Source: Ochrobactrum sp. CGA5
Lineage (GTDB): Bacteria; Pseudomonadota; Alphaproteobacteria; Rhizobiales; Rhizobiaceae
DNA: 64,000 nt
NCBI RefSeq assembly: GCF_006345815.1
Contig: NZ_VCIG01000001.1
Location: 248,001-312,000, forward strand
Direction: 5' to 3'
The notes beneath the pieces were generated by a model. It searched no databases and was not told the origin of the DNA. It worked only from the letters and a program-made list of their open reading frames with translations. Positions 1 through 9,458 of this stretch are shown in pieces (the first letter of the stretch is position 1; every line of letters starts with the position of its first letter). The position numbers and the translations under genes were made by a program.

Positions 1-2418
1 GGCAGCCGCCAGAAATCGTGTCTTGCCCTGATTGGCTTCTTCCGCTGCCATCTGAGCCTTGGCAAGCTGCTGATTGACGCGAGTAAGTTCCGCCGTACGA
101 TCTGCCACGCGCTGCTCCAGCATTTCCGCAGCTTTCTGTCGCGTGGCATCGGCTTCGACTGCCGCCGTGATATCGGTATATGTCGCGACGATCCCGCCGT
201 CTGGCATTGGATTGGATTGAATTTCCAGCACCTTGCCGGTCGATTTCATGTTGATGCGCCATGGCTGGCGGACGGTCGCGAGCGAGCGGATTACACCGTT
301 CTGAGCATTGAAGGAGATGTCATCGCGGCGGTGCAGTTGTTCCACGATTTCTGAAACCGGTATCCCGACCTGCATCACTTCGTCGGGAAGATCGAAAAGC
401 TGGCGGAACTGCCGGTTCCAGAAAGTCAGTCTCAAATCCTTGTCGAAAACGGTAATACCCTGTTCCATCTGATCGAGGGCCGTTTGGAGCAGATTGCGAT
501 TTTGCTGTAAGGCAGTCGAAGCATCGTCCAGTAGTTGTCGCGCGTCACGTCCGGAAGCATCATTTTTTTGCAAAAGCAGCGATAGAACCAGCCGCGCGGA
601 GGCGGAGCCGACGGCAGTGCCAAGAAGCTGTTCCGCATGGCGGATCAAAGGCGTGTCAACGGTCATGCCCGGGTCGAGCCGCCGTTGTTCTCTTCCCTCG
701 AAACGAAGAAAAGCTCGTTCAACGCGCTCAGCGCCGAGATAGCGCGCCATGGTAGCCTTCAGCTCGGCGACAGTGACGGTGGTGCGGAAGCGCTTTAGAG
801 TCGGTGTACCGATGAAATAACGTGGTAGGAAGATACTGGCCTGAATGCGTTCGAGTGGTGTGGAGGCGCGCGAAAGGGAACCAAGCACGTAAAAAAGCGT
901 GTTGGCCGCCAGGCTCCACATTACACCATTGGTCAAGGGGAGCGCATTGGTTCCGAACAACGCTTCGGGACGCAGGGCCGTAAAGCCAAGAAAGCCGTCG
1001 CGCAAAATGGCGGCATTTTCGGGCGCCAACGTTGGCAGCAACAGTGTGTAGGCCCAGACAAGAAACCCCGCCGAAAGGCCTAGCATGGCGCCGCGGCCAT
1101 TCGCATTGCGCCAGAACAGCCCACCGATGAAGGCGGGAACGAACTGGGCAATTGCGGCAAAGGACACGAAACCGATCGAAGCAAGATGGATATTGTTTGA
1201 GGTGAAGCGATAATAGGCGAATGCTAGCGCCAGTATGCCGATAATGGTGATGCGGCGTGTGTTCAAAATGATTCTGGTGAGGTCACGCTGCTCAGCGGCG
1301 TGTTGCTTCGCCAGACGCCGGATGAAGAGCGGCAGCACCAGATGGTTGGAAATCATGATTGAAAGTGCAACGCAAGCGACGATCACCATCGCGGTTGCTG
1401 CCGACAATCCGCCAAGAAAAGCCACCAATGCGAGCCAATGGGCACCTGCTGCAAGCGGCAGAGCCAGAACGTATAGATCTCCGCTGACATCGCTCCCGAG
1501 CGCCATCACGCCGATCAATGCGATGGGAAACACGAAGATATTGATGAGCACCAGATAGAGCGGGAAGAGCCAGGAGGCAGTTCGCAGTTCCTTTTCACTT
1601 CGGCTTTCCACCACTGTCACATGGAACTGTCGCGGCAGCATGATGACGGCGGCGGCACTAAGCGCGCTTTGCACGATCCATGTGCCGATCGATGTCTGGT
1701 AGTGGAATGCTTCCAATGCTTCGGACGATTGGGAGATCTGATTGATGAGCTGTGACGGTGCGCCGAACAGGAAGAAGGTGCAGGCAAAGCCGACAGTCAG
1801 AAAGGCACATAGCTTGATGACGGATTCAAGAGCTACAGCCAGAATAAGGCCGTTCTGGTGCTCCGTAGCATCGGTATGGCGAGTCCCGAATAGGATCGCA
1901 AAGACAGCCAGTACAGCCGCAACGGGGAGGGAAATATCGCCAAACATGAATAGAGACGGATCGACGGCTGATCCGTAGTGTTCCATGATGAGCCCGACAC
2001 TGCCGGAAACGGCTTTGAGCTGTAGCGCGATATAAGGGATCGAACCCACGGCTGCGATGCAGGTTGCAAGAGAGGCAACCCCGAAGCTCTTGCCGTAACG
2101 TGCCGCGAGAAAATCGGCAATGGAGGTGATGTGCTCGGATTTGGCCAGTCGCACGATATGTCGTAGTAATCGGTTGCCGAGCGTAAAGACCAGAATGGGG
2201 CCAATATAGATTCCAAGGAATTCAAGGCCGCGCTGAGCAGATAGACCGACTGAGCCAAAGAACGTCCAGGATGTGCAGTAAACAGCCAGGCTGAGCGCGT
2301 AGATATAAGGGCGCGGAGCACTGCTCCAACGCGAGGTGCGCCTGTCACCGATACTGGCCACCGCGAAGAGCAGCAGCAGATATAAAAAGGCGGCGCCAAT
2401 AATACCCCAGCCCTGCAT
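1..2418 (-). CDS. Sodium/solute symporter-PAS sensor histidine kinase (3' part missing)
   Basis: The reading frame is open from an ATG at 2418 to the window edge, giving 806 residues without a stop. Residues 1 to about 500 are hydrophobic and start MQGWGIIGAAFLYLLLLFA, typical of the SSS (solute:sodium symporter) family. A PAS domain covers about 651-755 (LDQMEQGITVFDKDLRL, later ATYTDITAAVEA). A coiled coil follows and reaches NQGKTRFLAA, the residues just before the histidine-kinase H box, so kinase and probably receiver domains lie outside the window. SSS-kinases such as CbrA couple solute sensing or transport to phosphotransfer; the ligand here is unknown. The start is uncertain because the nearest ribosome-binding-like sequence (GAGGGAA) is about 12 bases away. 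Confidence 0.9.
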   Translation of the reverse strand, partial: MQGWGIIGAAFLYLLLLFAVASIGDRRTSRWSSAPRPYIYALSLAVYCTSWTFFGSVGLSAQRGLEFLGIYIGPILVFTLGNRLLRHIVRLAKSEHITSIADFLAARYGKSFGVASLATCIAAVGSIPYIALQLKAVSGSVGLIMEHYGSAVDPSLFMFGDISLPVAAVLAVFAILFGTRHTDATEHQNGLILAVALESVIKLCAFLTVGFACTFFLFGAPSQLINQISQSSEALEAFHYQTSIGTWIVQSALSAAAVIMLPRQFHVTVVESRSEKELRTASWLFPLYLVLINIFVFPIALIGVMALGSDVSGDLYVLALPLAAGAHWLALVAFLGGLSAATAMVIVACVALSIMISNHLVLPLFIRRLAKQHAAEQRDLTRIILNTRRITIIGILALAFAYYRFTSNNIHLASIGFVSFAAIAQFVPAFIGGLFWRNANGRGAMLGLSAGFLVWAYTLLLPTLAPENAAILRDGFLGFTALRPEALFGTNALPLTNGVMWSLAANTLFYVLGSLSRASTPLERIQASIFLPRYFIGTPTLKRFRTTVTVAELKATMARYLGAERVERAFLRFEGREQRRLDPGMTVDTPLIRHAEQLLGTAVGSASARLVLSLLLQKNDASGRDARQLLDDASTALQQNRNLLQTALDQMEQGITVFDKDLRLTFWNRQFRQLFDLPDEVMQVGIPVSEIVEQLHRRDDISFNAQNGVIRSLATVRQPWRINMKSTGKVLEIQSNPMPDGGIVATYTDITAAVEADATRQKAAEMLEQRVADRTAELTRVNQQLAKAQMAAEEANQGKTRFLAAA

Positions 2419-2743
2419 GATCGGCTTGTTCCCTCACTCCTTGAATGTGATTTGACGCAAGCACTTTCGGTGTGTTCGCGCAAGATTATTGATGAAAAAC
2501 AGTGCATTTTAGCTGCTTCATCTTTTCTTTGGTAATTTTCGCTTACACAGTAGAAGTGTGATCTTGAAAAAAGTGTATGTCACATTTCAGGAAAGCATTC
2601 GAAATCGCAAAACGCTTTTCAGTTTCGTTTTCGAAAAGTTGCTTTGCCATCCATTGCCAGTTTATCTGGTACTCAGGTTGATTTGGCGAACGCCACCGGA
2701 GCAGGACGGCCCAACGGTCTGCGTTCGTGAGGGAGACAGGCTT
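2419..2743. other. Divergent intergenic region, sensor kinase / mscL
   Basis: This 325-base AT-richer stretch separates the divergent sensor kinase and mscL. An open frame from 2558 runs into mscL, but its predicted N-terminal extension does not look like MscL. I see no clear RNA gene or operator. A GGGAG ribosome-binding site lies at about 2730-2734. Confidence 0.6.
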
Positions 2744-3157
2744 ATGCTAAAAGAATTCAAGGAATTCGCCCTAAAGGGTAATATGGTTGATCTGGCCATA
2801 GGTGTGATCATTGGCGGGGCGTTCGGCGGCCTCGTCAATTCCATCGTCAACGACATCATCATGCCGATCATCGGCCTGATTACTGGCGGTATCGACTTTT
2901 CAAATATGTTCATTCAGCTGGCAGGTGAACCCAAGCCCACGCTGGCAGCTGCCCGTGAGGCTGGTGCAACCATTGCCTACGGCAACTTTGTTACACTTCT
3001 CATCAACTTCCTGATCATCGCGTGGGTATTGTTCCTTGTGGTGAAAGGAATGAACCGCATGAAGAAGAAGGAAGAGGCGAAGCCAGAACCAGAAGCTCCG
3101 CGCGAAGAGGTCCTGTTGACCGAAATCCGCGACCTTCTGGCAAAGCAGAAAGCCTGA
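2744..3157 (+). CDS. mscL: Large-conductance mechanosensitive channel MscL
   Basis: A 137-residue inner-membrane channel that opens on hypo-osmotic shock to release solutes. The N-terminus [20 protein letters not shown] is the conserved amphipathic helix leading into TM1, which carries the gate motif [20 protein letters not shown]2 (about 75-97, [16 protein letters not shown]) is followed by a charged linker and a C-terminal helix ending DLLAKQKA. The start was set at the ATG at 2744, after GGGAG. The longer frame from 2558 adds 62 residues that match nothing in the family. The gene is monocistronic and followed by a strong terminator. Confidence 0.97.
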   Translation: MLKEFKEFALKGNMVDLAIGVIIGGAFGGLVNSIVNDIIMPIIGLITGGIDFSNMFIQLAGEPKPTLAAAREAGATIAYGNFVTLLINFLIIAWVLFLVVKGMNRMKKKEEAKPEPEAPREEVLLTEIRDLLAKQKA

Positions 3158-3181
3158 CCGATTCAGAACTCATGAATGGAA

Positions 3182-3208
3182 GCGGGGCCTTGTGGCCCCG
3201 TTTTCTCT
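3182..3208 (+). terminator. Rho-independent terminator of mscL
   Basis: Hairpin GGGGCC (3184-3189), loop TTGT, GGCCCC (3194-3199), followed by GTTTTCTCTT. It lies 25 bases after the mscL stop. Confidence 0.85.
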
Positions 3209-3313
3209 TGATCCATAAATAAGCTTGATCGAACTATAAGAAAAAGCCGCGTGATTTCGCCAACCGGCCTTGATAAGCACGAAGTAAAAATCGAAATTCA
3301 ATGCGGGGAAATC

Positions 3314-4480
3314 ATGACACTCATAGCCAACCTTCGTCGGGAAGCTGCACATGCGCCGGAAAGCGGGATTGTGGCAGTCGCCAATCACGGGCGTGGGCGC
3401 GAAGGACTGATTCCGCTTTGGGTCGGAGAGGGTGATCTTCCTACACCAGATTTCATCCGTGCTGCGGCTCAAAAAGGCATCTCCGACGGCGAGACCTTCT
3501 ATACTTGGCAGGCTGGCATTCCAGAGTTGCGGGAGGCATTGGCCCGCTATCACGCGCGTTATTTTCCGCTACCTCTGAAGCCAGAGAACTTCTATGTCAC
3601 CGGTTCCGGTATGCACGCCATCGAAATGGCCCTGACTGCAATCGTTGGAGCGGGTGAGGAAGCGATTTATCTTTCGCCGGCCTGGCCCAATTTTGTTGGT
3701 GCGGCCGGCCTCGCGGGGGCCGTACCGGTTCCGGTCGAGTTGGAATTCGGTGCTAATGGTTGGGTGCTCGATCCTGAGAAGATTGCCGCCGCCATCACGC
3801 CGCATACGAAAGCACTTTTTATCAATACGCCATCCAATCCGACCGGGTGGACGGCGGATCGGGAAACATTGCAGTTCATTCTCGATCTTGCGCGCAAGCA
3901 TGGTCTTTGGATCATCGCCGACGAGATTTACACCCATTTTTATTATGGCGGTGGCCGCGCTCCGTCCTTCATGGATGTTATGGAGGTGGATGATCGTATC
4001 ATCTTCGTGAATTCTTTCTCAAAGAACTGGGCGATGACGGGATGGCGTGTGGGCTGGATGACGGTACATCCGTCACTGGGACCGGTCATTGAAAATCTGA
4101 TCCAATACTCGAATTCGGGCGTCGCCCAATTCATGCAGCGTGGCGCCGTTTCGGCTCTTGATGAGGGCGATGCCTTTATTTCGATGCAGGTTGAACGGGC
4201 GCGTGCCACACGTGATAGCCTGTGCGCCGCGCTGCTATCGACTGGCAAAGTTCGCCTGACGCCGCCGCAAGGGGCATTTTATCTTTTCTTCGGTGTGGAT
4301 GGTGTCGGAGATTCAGTTCAGGCAGCCATTGATTTGGTGGACAATGCGAATGTCGGGTTGGCACCTGGCAGTGCATTTGGCCTTGGCGGCGAAGGATTTT
4401 TCCGACTATGTTTCTGCCGCGATCCAGAACAGGTGGACGAAGCGGCAAGGCGGCTCGTGCGCTGGATTGAAAAGGTCTGA
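3314..4480 (+). CDS. PLP-dependent class I/II aminotransferase
   Basis: A 388-residue fold-type I aminotransferase. Visible motifs are the PLP-phosphate segment near residues 97-103 (TGSGMHA), NTPSNPTGW (171-179) with the cofactor-stacking Asn, the ADE motif at 202-204, the Schiff-base lysine K237 in SFSKNWAMTGWRVGW, and the carboxylate-binding Arg in FFRLCFC near the C-terminus. The family includes aspartate, kynurenine-type and other amino-acid transaminases; the substrate cannot be told from sequence. The start at 3314 follows GGGGAAATC; a start at 3251 would add 21 residues of no recognisable character. The gene appears to be a single unit between two terminators. Confidence 0.9.
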   Translation: MTLIANLRREAAHAPESGIVAVANHGRGREGLIPLWVGEGDLPTPDFIRAAAQKGISDGETFYTWQAGIPELREALARYHARYFPLPLKPENFYVTGSGMHAIEMALTAIVGAGEEAIYLSPAWPNFVGAAGLAGAVPVPVELEFGANGWVLDPEKIAAAITPHTKALFINTPSNPTGWTADRETLQFILDLARKHGLWIIADEIYTHFYYGGGRAPSFMDVMEVDDRIIFVNSFSKNWAMTGWRVGWMTVHPSLGPVIENLIQYSNSGVAQFMQRGAVSALDEGDAFISMQVERARATRDSLCAALLSTGKVRLTPPQGAFYLFFGVDGVGDSVQAAIDLVDNANVGLAPGSAFGLGGEGFFRLCFCRDPEQVDEAARRLVRWIEKV

Positions 4481-4483
4481 CAA

Positions 4484-4511
4484 AAAGGCCGCTTTAAGCG
4501 GCCTTTTTTTA
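4484..4511. terminator. Bidirectional terminator between aminotransferase and hemA
   Basis: Hairpin AAGGCCGCT (4485-4493) pairing with AGCGGCCTT (4497-4505). A T-run follows on the plus strand (TTTTTTTA) and an A-run precedes it, which becomes a T-run on the minus strand. It serves both convergent genes. Confidence 0.9.
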
Positions 4512-4530
4512 TTTAGAACTCTAGAAATTG

Positions 4531-5808
4531 TCAGCCGCCAGCTTTGGAAACCATCAGCGGAATGATCCGCTCGGAACTCGCTGGCTGCGACACTGTCGGT
4601 TCGGCGTAACGAATGCCGAGCGCATTCCAAACCTCGAGCAAAGCGTCTTTCAGGCCGTCGATCAGGGTGTCGTCATGCAGGGGCGACGGCGTGATGCGCA
4701 GTCTTTCTGTTCCACGCGGCACGGTTGGATAGTTGATCGGCTGGATGTAGATGCCGTGTACTTCCAACAGCCGGTCGCTGGCTTTCTTACAAAGTTCAGG
4801 ATCGCCAACCAAAATCGGCACGATATGGGTTTCCGATGGCATGACAGGCAAGCCAGCCGCAGACAGCACATCCTTAGCGCGTCGGGCCTGGCGCTGCTGG
4901 CCATCGCGTTCCACCTGCGAAGTCTTGAGGTGCCGGATGGCGGCCGTTGCGGATGCCGCGACTGCTGGAGGCAGGGAGGTTGTAAAAATAAAACCCGGTG
5001 CATAGGATCGTACCGCATCGACAATCGCTTGCGAACCGGTGATGTAGCCGCCGAGAGCGCCGAAAGCCTTGGCTAGCGTACCCTCAATAATATCGATACG
5101 GTGCGCCAGGCCATCGCGTTCAGTGATGCCGCCACCACGCGCGCCATACATCCCGACAGCATGAACCTCATCTATGTAGGTCATGGCATTATATTTATCA
5201 GCCAGATCGGCGATTTTCTCGATCGGTGCGATATCGCCATCCATCGAATATACGGATTCGAAAACGATCAACTTTGCGCGTGCCGGATCGGCGGCCTTCA
5301 AAAGCTGCTCCAGATGCTCAACGTCATTGTGACGGAAAATCTTCTTCTCCGCACCTGAACGACGCACGCCTTCGATCATTGAAGCGTGGTTCAGTTCGTC
5401 GGAAAGTATGAGGCAATTTGGCAGCAAGCGAGCAATCGTGGAAATCGAAGCTTCATTTGAAACGAAGCCCGATGTGAAAACGAGACCGGCTTCCTTCCCG
5501 TGCAAATCAGCAAGTTCGTTTTCCAGTTCGACCAGCGGATGGTTGTTGCCGGAAATATTGCGCGTGCCGCCGGAACCTGAGCCCGCATTGCCAGCCGTAT
5601 CGCACATAGCTTTGATTACCTCGGCGTGGTGCCCCATGCCAAGATAGTCGTTGGAACACCAGACGGTGATCTCACGGGCAGTGCCATTATTGCGCCAGAT
5701 AGCTCGGGGGAAACGTCCGACAATGCGTTCAAGATCTGCAAAAACGCGGTAACGCTTCTCGGCGTGCAACTGGTCGATCGCTTCTTCGAAAAAACGGCGA
5801 TAGTCCAT
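4531..5808 (-). CDS. hemA: 5-aminolevulinate synthase (C4 pathway)
   Basis: A 425-residue PLP enzyme that condenses glycine and succinyl-CoA to 5-aminolevulinate, the first committed step of haem synthesis in alphaproteobacteria. Family features are [10 protein letters not shown] (51-60), the glycine-rich [14 protein letters not shown] (77-90), [12 protein letters not shown] (211-222) and the catalytic lysine K247 in [11 protein letters not shown]. The ATG at 5808 follows AAGGAG; a longer frame from 5904 is rejected because the protein aligns from [12 protein letters not shown] perfect FNR/FixK-type palindrome lies about 95 bases upstream. That suits induction under low oxygen, as haem is needed for the cbb3 oxidase whose assembly genes are also in this window. 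Confidence 0.97.
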   Translation of the reverse strand: MDYRRFFEEAIDQLHAEKRYRVFADLERIVGRFPRAIWRNNGTAREITVWCSNDYLGMGHHAEVIKAMCDTAGNAGSGSGGTRNISGNNHPLVELENELADLHGKEAGLVFTSGFVSNEASISTIARLLPNCLILSDELNHASMIEGVRRSGAEKKIFRHNDVEHLEQLLKAADPARAKLIVFESVYSMDGDIAPIEKIADLADKYNAMTYIDEVHAVGMYGARGGGITERDGLAHRIDIIEGTLAKAFGALGGYITGSQAIVDAVRSYAPGFIFTTSLPPAVAASATAAIRHLKTSQVERDGQQRQARRAKDVLSAAGLPVMPSETHIVPILVGDPELCKKASDRLLEVHGIYIQPINYPTVPRGTERLRITPSPLHDDTLIDGLKDALLEVWNALGIRYAEPTVSQPASSERIIPLMVSKAGG

Positions 5809-5903
5809 TATGCGCTCCTTAGTCTTTGCCCTAACTAGCGCTTTTGGCACTTGCCGTCCATGGCGCATCGACGGGCAATTTGCCACGTTTAAGTGAAGCA
5901 GCA

Positions 5904-5917
5904 TTGATTGAAATCAA
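5904..5917. promoter_or_regulatory. FNR/FixK-type box upstream of hemA
   Basis: The sequence TTGATTGAAATCAA is an exact match to the Crp/Fnr-family consensus TTGAT-N4-ATCAA. Its centre is about 102 bases before the hemA start codon, on the hemA side of the hemA/glycosyltransferase divergent region. FixK- or FnrN-controlled hemA genes are known in rhizobia; control here is inferred. Confidence 0.75.
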
Positions 5918-6071
5918 GCAAATAGGTTTGGCACCTCGAATATTGGCGATCAGTTCCTCACGAACCATATCGGAATATCGCGCATTGTGATCAGGATTGA
6001 CACGGAGTGGCTTGAATGAGATGCAACAAAATATCAGTTAATTATAATATTAATAAAAGCCCTGCACCTAC

Positions 6072-7160
6072 ATGAAACCAACACAAACGGCGATGAACTA
6101 CCCAGCCTCGACAACAGGGGATTGGACAGCCTATTGGCGTGCTTCACCGATGCGCCATCTACGGATGCGATGGCGGCACGTGCGGCTCTCGGTTCCGGGG
6201 CGGAAACACAAGGCAAATCTAATCGCCGCCGCCGGCAGTTTCGAGGCTCTGCGCCCGGATGACCTCCCGCTCGTCTGTGTGGTTCGCAATGCCGCGCCCT
6301 ATATGAAATCGTTCCTGCGTTATTATCGCGAAATGGGTGTTACGCGCTTCATAATGGTGGACGACCGGTCTGACGATGGAACGACTGAAATCCTATCTGG
6401 TGCGACCGACGTTGATCTGTTTTCTTCGAATATACGCTATGCGCAAGCTGATCGCGGACGTGCCTGGCGCGACGCTCTGTTCAATCTCTATGGGCGGAGA
6501 CGTTGGTATTTCTCGGTGGATGCGGACGAGTTCTTCGTGTTCCCCAGAATGGAGCAGCGCGATATCCACTCGTTTATCGAGGAACTCGAGAAGAACGGAA
6601 TCCGCCGGTGTCTGGCTCCGATGATAGACATGTATCCCCATGGTCTGTTGCGTGACGGGGTTTTTGTTGATGATGGGACGAAATATCCGTTTGAGGTTTC
6701 GTCGCATTTCGACGGAGATGGCTATACGGCAACATGGGAAAAGTTCGGGGTAGCGGTGCGCGGTGGGCCGCGTTTGCGTTTGTTCGGGCGCAGCATGCGA
6801 CTTTCAAAATTCCCACTCATGTGGGTCGACAAGAAGACGGACTATCGACGGGGCAGTATTCATGGCCCCGGACCATGTTTCCGTAATTTCCTTCCGGCAA
6901 CCGGGGCTCTTCTGCATTACCGCTTCTCGTCACTTTCAGTTGGCGAGTTCAAACGCATCGCGTCGGAGAAGAGTCATGCAGGCGGCGCCGAACACTATCG
7001 CGCTATCGTTGAAGACGAGCGTTTCTCAGACGATCTTTCACTCGTTTATGAAGGTTCAGTACGGTACACGCGCCCAGACGACCTGGTTGAACGTGGCTTT
7101 ATGGCGGATCTGCGCGATATAACGCGTCCGGTGGGGCCGAAGAGCCGTGTTAGCGCGTAA
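6072..7160 (+). CDS. Glycosyltransferase family 2-like protein
   Basis: A 362-residue protein resembling the Glyco_tranf_2_4 family of GT-A glycosyltransferases. It carries PLVCVVRNAAPYMKSFLRYY near the start of the domain (about 66-85), a VDDRSDDGT nucleotide-binding motif (about 97-105) and a DADEF metal-binding motif (about 151-155). No membrane segment is seen, so it is probably cytoplasmic and adds a sugar to a surface glycan; donor and acceptor are unknown. The start is uncertain: 6072 has no clear ribosome-binding site and 6093 is a reasonable alternative. Its 3' end overlaps the convergent deacetylase by 11 bases. It faces the four minus-strand genes 7150-10073, which look like one surface-polysaccharide locus. 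Confidence 0.8.
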   Translation: MKPTQTAMNYPASTTGDWTAYWRASPMRHLRMRWRHVRLSVPGRKHKANLIAAAGSFEALRPDDLPLVCVVRNAAPYMKSFLRYYREMGVTRFIMVDDRSDDGTTEILSGATDVDLFSSNIRYAQADRGRAWRDALFNLYGRRRWYFSVDADEFFVFPRMEQRDIHSFIEELEKNGIRRCLAPMIDMYPHGLLRDGVFVDDGTKYPFEVSSHFDGDGYTATWEKFGVAVRGGPRLRLFGRSMRLSKFPLMWVDKKTDYRRGSIHGPGPCFRNFLPATGALLHYRFSSLSVGEFKRIASEKSHAGGAEHYRAIVEDERFSDDLSLVYEGSVRYTRPDDLVERGFMADLRDITRPVGPKSRVSA

Positions 7161-7851
7161 GCGTCTTCCTCAGGAATTGTAGCAATATGTCATTGCGCCT
7201 GATCGAGAGGCGCGGAATGCCAAACGGATCGTCGGTTGATCGTGCGCGACGCTTCTCCGTCGTCGTCGCATTTGTATAGCCCGCCGCTTCGACTATTTTG
7301 CGCGTTGCTGCGTTTTCTCCGCCATAAGGATAGGCGAAGGACGTGACTTCACTCCCGAGCAGGTCTTCGATCTTTATGCGCGATTGTTGGATTTGCAATA
7401 TCGCGTCCCTTTCGGTTGCTTCCGGCAGGAAGATGTGGTCGAGGGTATGGGAGCCAACCTCGTGGCCAAGCTCCGCCCATTCGCGCAATTCGGCGACGCC
7501 CATGCAGTTGGCGCGCGCAACGCCGATCTTCTGGTCCCACAGATTGAAGCCGCCGATCTGGTTGGCGACGAAATAGTTCGTTGCGGTGAAACCGAACTCC
7601 TGCAGGACTGGCAGGGCGTTGCGGAAGACGTTCTCAAAACCGTCGTCAAAGGTGATGACAACGACTTTGCCTTGCTTTCCGCCGTAAATGTAAGGCATTG
7701 CGTCCCGCACTGAGAGACCGCGATAGCCCAGCCGCTTAAGCCAGGACATCTGCTGACGAAAGCGATCAGGGTGAACGACCATGCTACGATAGGGCACGCG
7801 GTGCGTTGGAGGTACGTCGATCTGGTGATACAAAAGGATCGGAACGGACAC
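7150..7851 (-). CDS. Polysaccharide deacetylase (NodB-like, CE4)
   Basis: A 233-residue NodB-homology protein. It has the catalytic TFDDG (67-71), the metal-binding H-x3-H as SHTLDH (H135 and H139), and SFAYPYGG (about 170-178). Such enzymes remove N-acetyl groups from sugars in polysaccharide or lipid-linked glycans. There is no signal peptide, which suggests a cytoplasmic glycan precursor as substrate. The start is GTG at 7851 after GAGGTCCCC. It lies 7 bases after the upstream GT25 gene and is probably cotranscribed with it. It overlaps the convergent gene on the other strand by 11 bases. Confidence 0.85.
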   Translation of the reverse strand: MSVPILLYHQIDVPPTHRVPYRSMVVHPDRFRQQMSWLKRLGYRGLSVRDAMPYIYGGKQGKVVVITFDDGFENVFRNALPVLQEFGFTATNYFVANQIGGFNLWDQKIGVARANCMGVAELREWAELGHEVGSHTLDHIFLPEATERDAILQIQQSRIKIEDLLGSEVTSFAYPYGGENAATRKIVEAAGYTNATTTEKRRARSTDDPFGIPRLSIRRNDILLQFLRKTLTR

Positions 7852-7858
7852 GGGGACC

Positions 7859-8626
7859 TCAAACAGTTACGCGCGAGCGCGATTTGATCTTCCAGCGATA
7901 CAGCGGGCGCAGAATTTCCCGCTTCAGCTTGTCGGGGAAGGAACGCGATTTCTGGATCGTGCTGCCACCAAGTCGAACCGAGATTTCCTTCACCCCACCC
8001 GGCAGGACAGACAGTGGTTTGAGACCGGTGACCCAGTTCATCTGTGCTGTGGTATCGACCGGGCGGTCAAAAACTTCTGTTGCCGTCAGCAGTCGCTGCG
8101 CGGCTTCACGCCCGACAAGCTGCGCCACCATTCCGAGGCCAACGGGTACGGGTTCGACGATTCGCAAAGTTTCCGTCGTTAGCACCACACAACCGCTTTC
8201 CCGCTCGCGAAATGGAAAACGGATGAAACTGTCAGCTTTGAGAATCTGGAACGCAGCGGAATAGGCCGCGGCAAATTCAGGCGTCAGTTCTACATCGTCC
8301 TCCAAGACCAGGCCAGCATCCAGTCCTTGGTCGACAATCGCCTGCCAGGCTTTTCGATGTGACAGAAAACAAGCAATTTCATTGGTGCTGAGTTTGAATG
8401 GATAGCGGGGTTTGTGCACCGAACGTCGATAGACGCGACCGATCGTCTGCGCATCGAGTGTGCCCCCGTCGACGGCGTCGACTACCTCCGTTTTTACCGG
8501 CAGCTTCTGAATAAGTTCTTCGACTTGCGGCTGTCGGTCGGTGGCACGCTCCAGATGGATGATAAAAGCCTTGACGGTCTTTTGCGGACCGTCATCGGGG
8601 TATGTGTCAGGACGCGTTTCGTTCAT
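7859..8626 (-). CDS. Glycosyltransferase family 25 (LPS-type)
   Basis: A 255-residue protein with the GT25 pattern: AFIIHLERATDR near residues 19-30, then EIACFLSHRKAWQAIVDQG and LVLEDDVELTPEF (about 106-118), where EDD is the metal-nucleotide-sugar site. GT25 enzymes (for example LgtB/Lex2B) add galactose or related sugars to lipooligosaccharide. The C-terminus is strongly basic, which is compatible with peripheral membrane association. It is the second gene of a minus-strand glycan run, 49 bases after the neighbouring glycosyltransferase. The sugar specificity is not readable. Confidence 0.85.
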   Translation of the reverse strand: MNETRPDTYPDDGPQKTVKAFIIHLERATDRQPQVEELIQKLPVKTEVVDAVDGGTLDAQTIGRVYRRSVHKPRYPFKLSTNEIACFLSHRKAWQAIVDQGLDAGLVLEDDVELTPEFAAAYSAAFQILKADSFIRFPFRERESGCVVLTTETLRIVEPVPVGLGMVAQLVGREAAQRLLTATEVFDRPVDTTAQMNWVTGLKPLSVLPGGVKEISVRLGGSTIQKSRSFPDKLKREILRPLYRWKIKSRSRVTV

Positions 8627-8675
8627 GGTCCCTATTTACCTTGTAGCGTGAAGAAAGCTCAAGGTATTTTGCAAT

Positions 8676-9377
8676 TCAGACGGGCTTCCATCCCGGCTCG
8701 ACGTTATCGGCTTCTGCCCGCCATAAATCGGCATAGTCGACGTTCTGCCAGTCCTTGAACCACGGGCCGCCGCGCGTGTAATGAACCACTTTCGGCAGTC
8801 CGGTTTCCGGCTTCTCGTTCCAGCCTTCCAACCAGTTGTAATCTGTCGGCAATGCGCCGATTTCGTCATCGGCAGCCCATTGCATTCGGTGCAGATAAGC
8901 TCCGGTTTCTTTGTTGACCAGTTCCGGTGTCAACTGGCGTGTCGACGGATGTGCGCAGTTGAACAACATGCAGGAAGACCAATTCTTACGCGGATAGCTG
9001 GTCTGCACCTTGCCGTCCATCTTCACACTGTCTTTGGGTTGGTAATCGTGCTGAACACAATAAACGGCCTTTGAAGGATCATTATAGGATTGAAGGCCCG
9101 CAACGTCACCGAGGAAAAGGAAGTCGCAATCGCAGAAAAGAGCCCAGCCCTTATACCCCGCAAGCCATGGCGTGAAAAACCGCGAATAAGTAAACTCCGT
9201 CGATGCCAGCGGATCGACTTCTCGTGTGTAGACCCCTTGATCGACGAGGTCCTGCAACTTGATCGGCACGATCTCCAGCGGGATGGAGGAATGTTTCAGT
9301 GCGGATGCTTTGGCGACTTCATATGCGATGGGTTCGCGAGAATCCCATCCGATGAAAATGCGTAACGGTTCACTCAT
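8676..9377 (-). CDS. Putative GT-A glycosyltransferase
   Basis: A 233-residue protein starting MSEPLRIFIGWDSREPIAYE, the opening typical of small bacterial GT8-like transferases. A CDCDFLFLGDV segment (about 84-94) supplies the DxD metal site. The ATG at 9377 follows AAGGAG. The C-terminal part carries HYTRGGPWFKDWQ, similar to the conserved HxxGxxKPW-type motif of GT8 enzymes. It sits within a minus-strand glycan gene run. Donor sugar and acceptor are unknown. Confidence 0.75.
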   Translation of the reverse strand: MSEPLRIFIGWDSREPIAYEVAKASALKHSSIPLEIVPIKLQDLVDQGVYTREVDPLASTEFTYSRFFTPWLAGYKGWALFCDCDFLFLGDVAGLQSYNDPSKAVYCVQHDYQPKDSVKMDGKVQTSYPRKNWSSCMLFNCAHPSTRQLTPELVNKETGAYLHRMQWAADDEIGALPTDYNWLEGWNEKPETGLPKVVHYTRGGPWFKDWQNVDYADLWRAEADNVEPGWKPV

Positions 9378-9458
9378 TCATATTCTCCTTCAGAGAGATC
9401 GTGTCGTGCTCGTCCCCCTCGTTTCACTCCAGTCGGATTATGCATCTATGATGCGGGG

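Noticed and set aside
1833-2507. A 224-residue minus-strand frame overlapping the start of the sensor kinase
   Set aside because: It overlaps the real symporter-kinase frame in another frame and has Ser/Arg-rich shadow composition without family motifs.
2558-2743. N-terminal extension of mscL to 199 residues
   Set aside because: The extra residues do not resemble any MscL and the ATG at 2744 has a proper ribosome-binding site.
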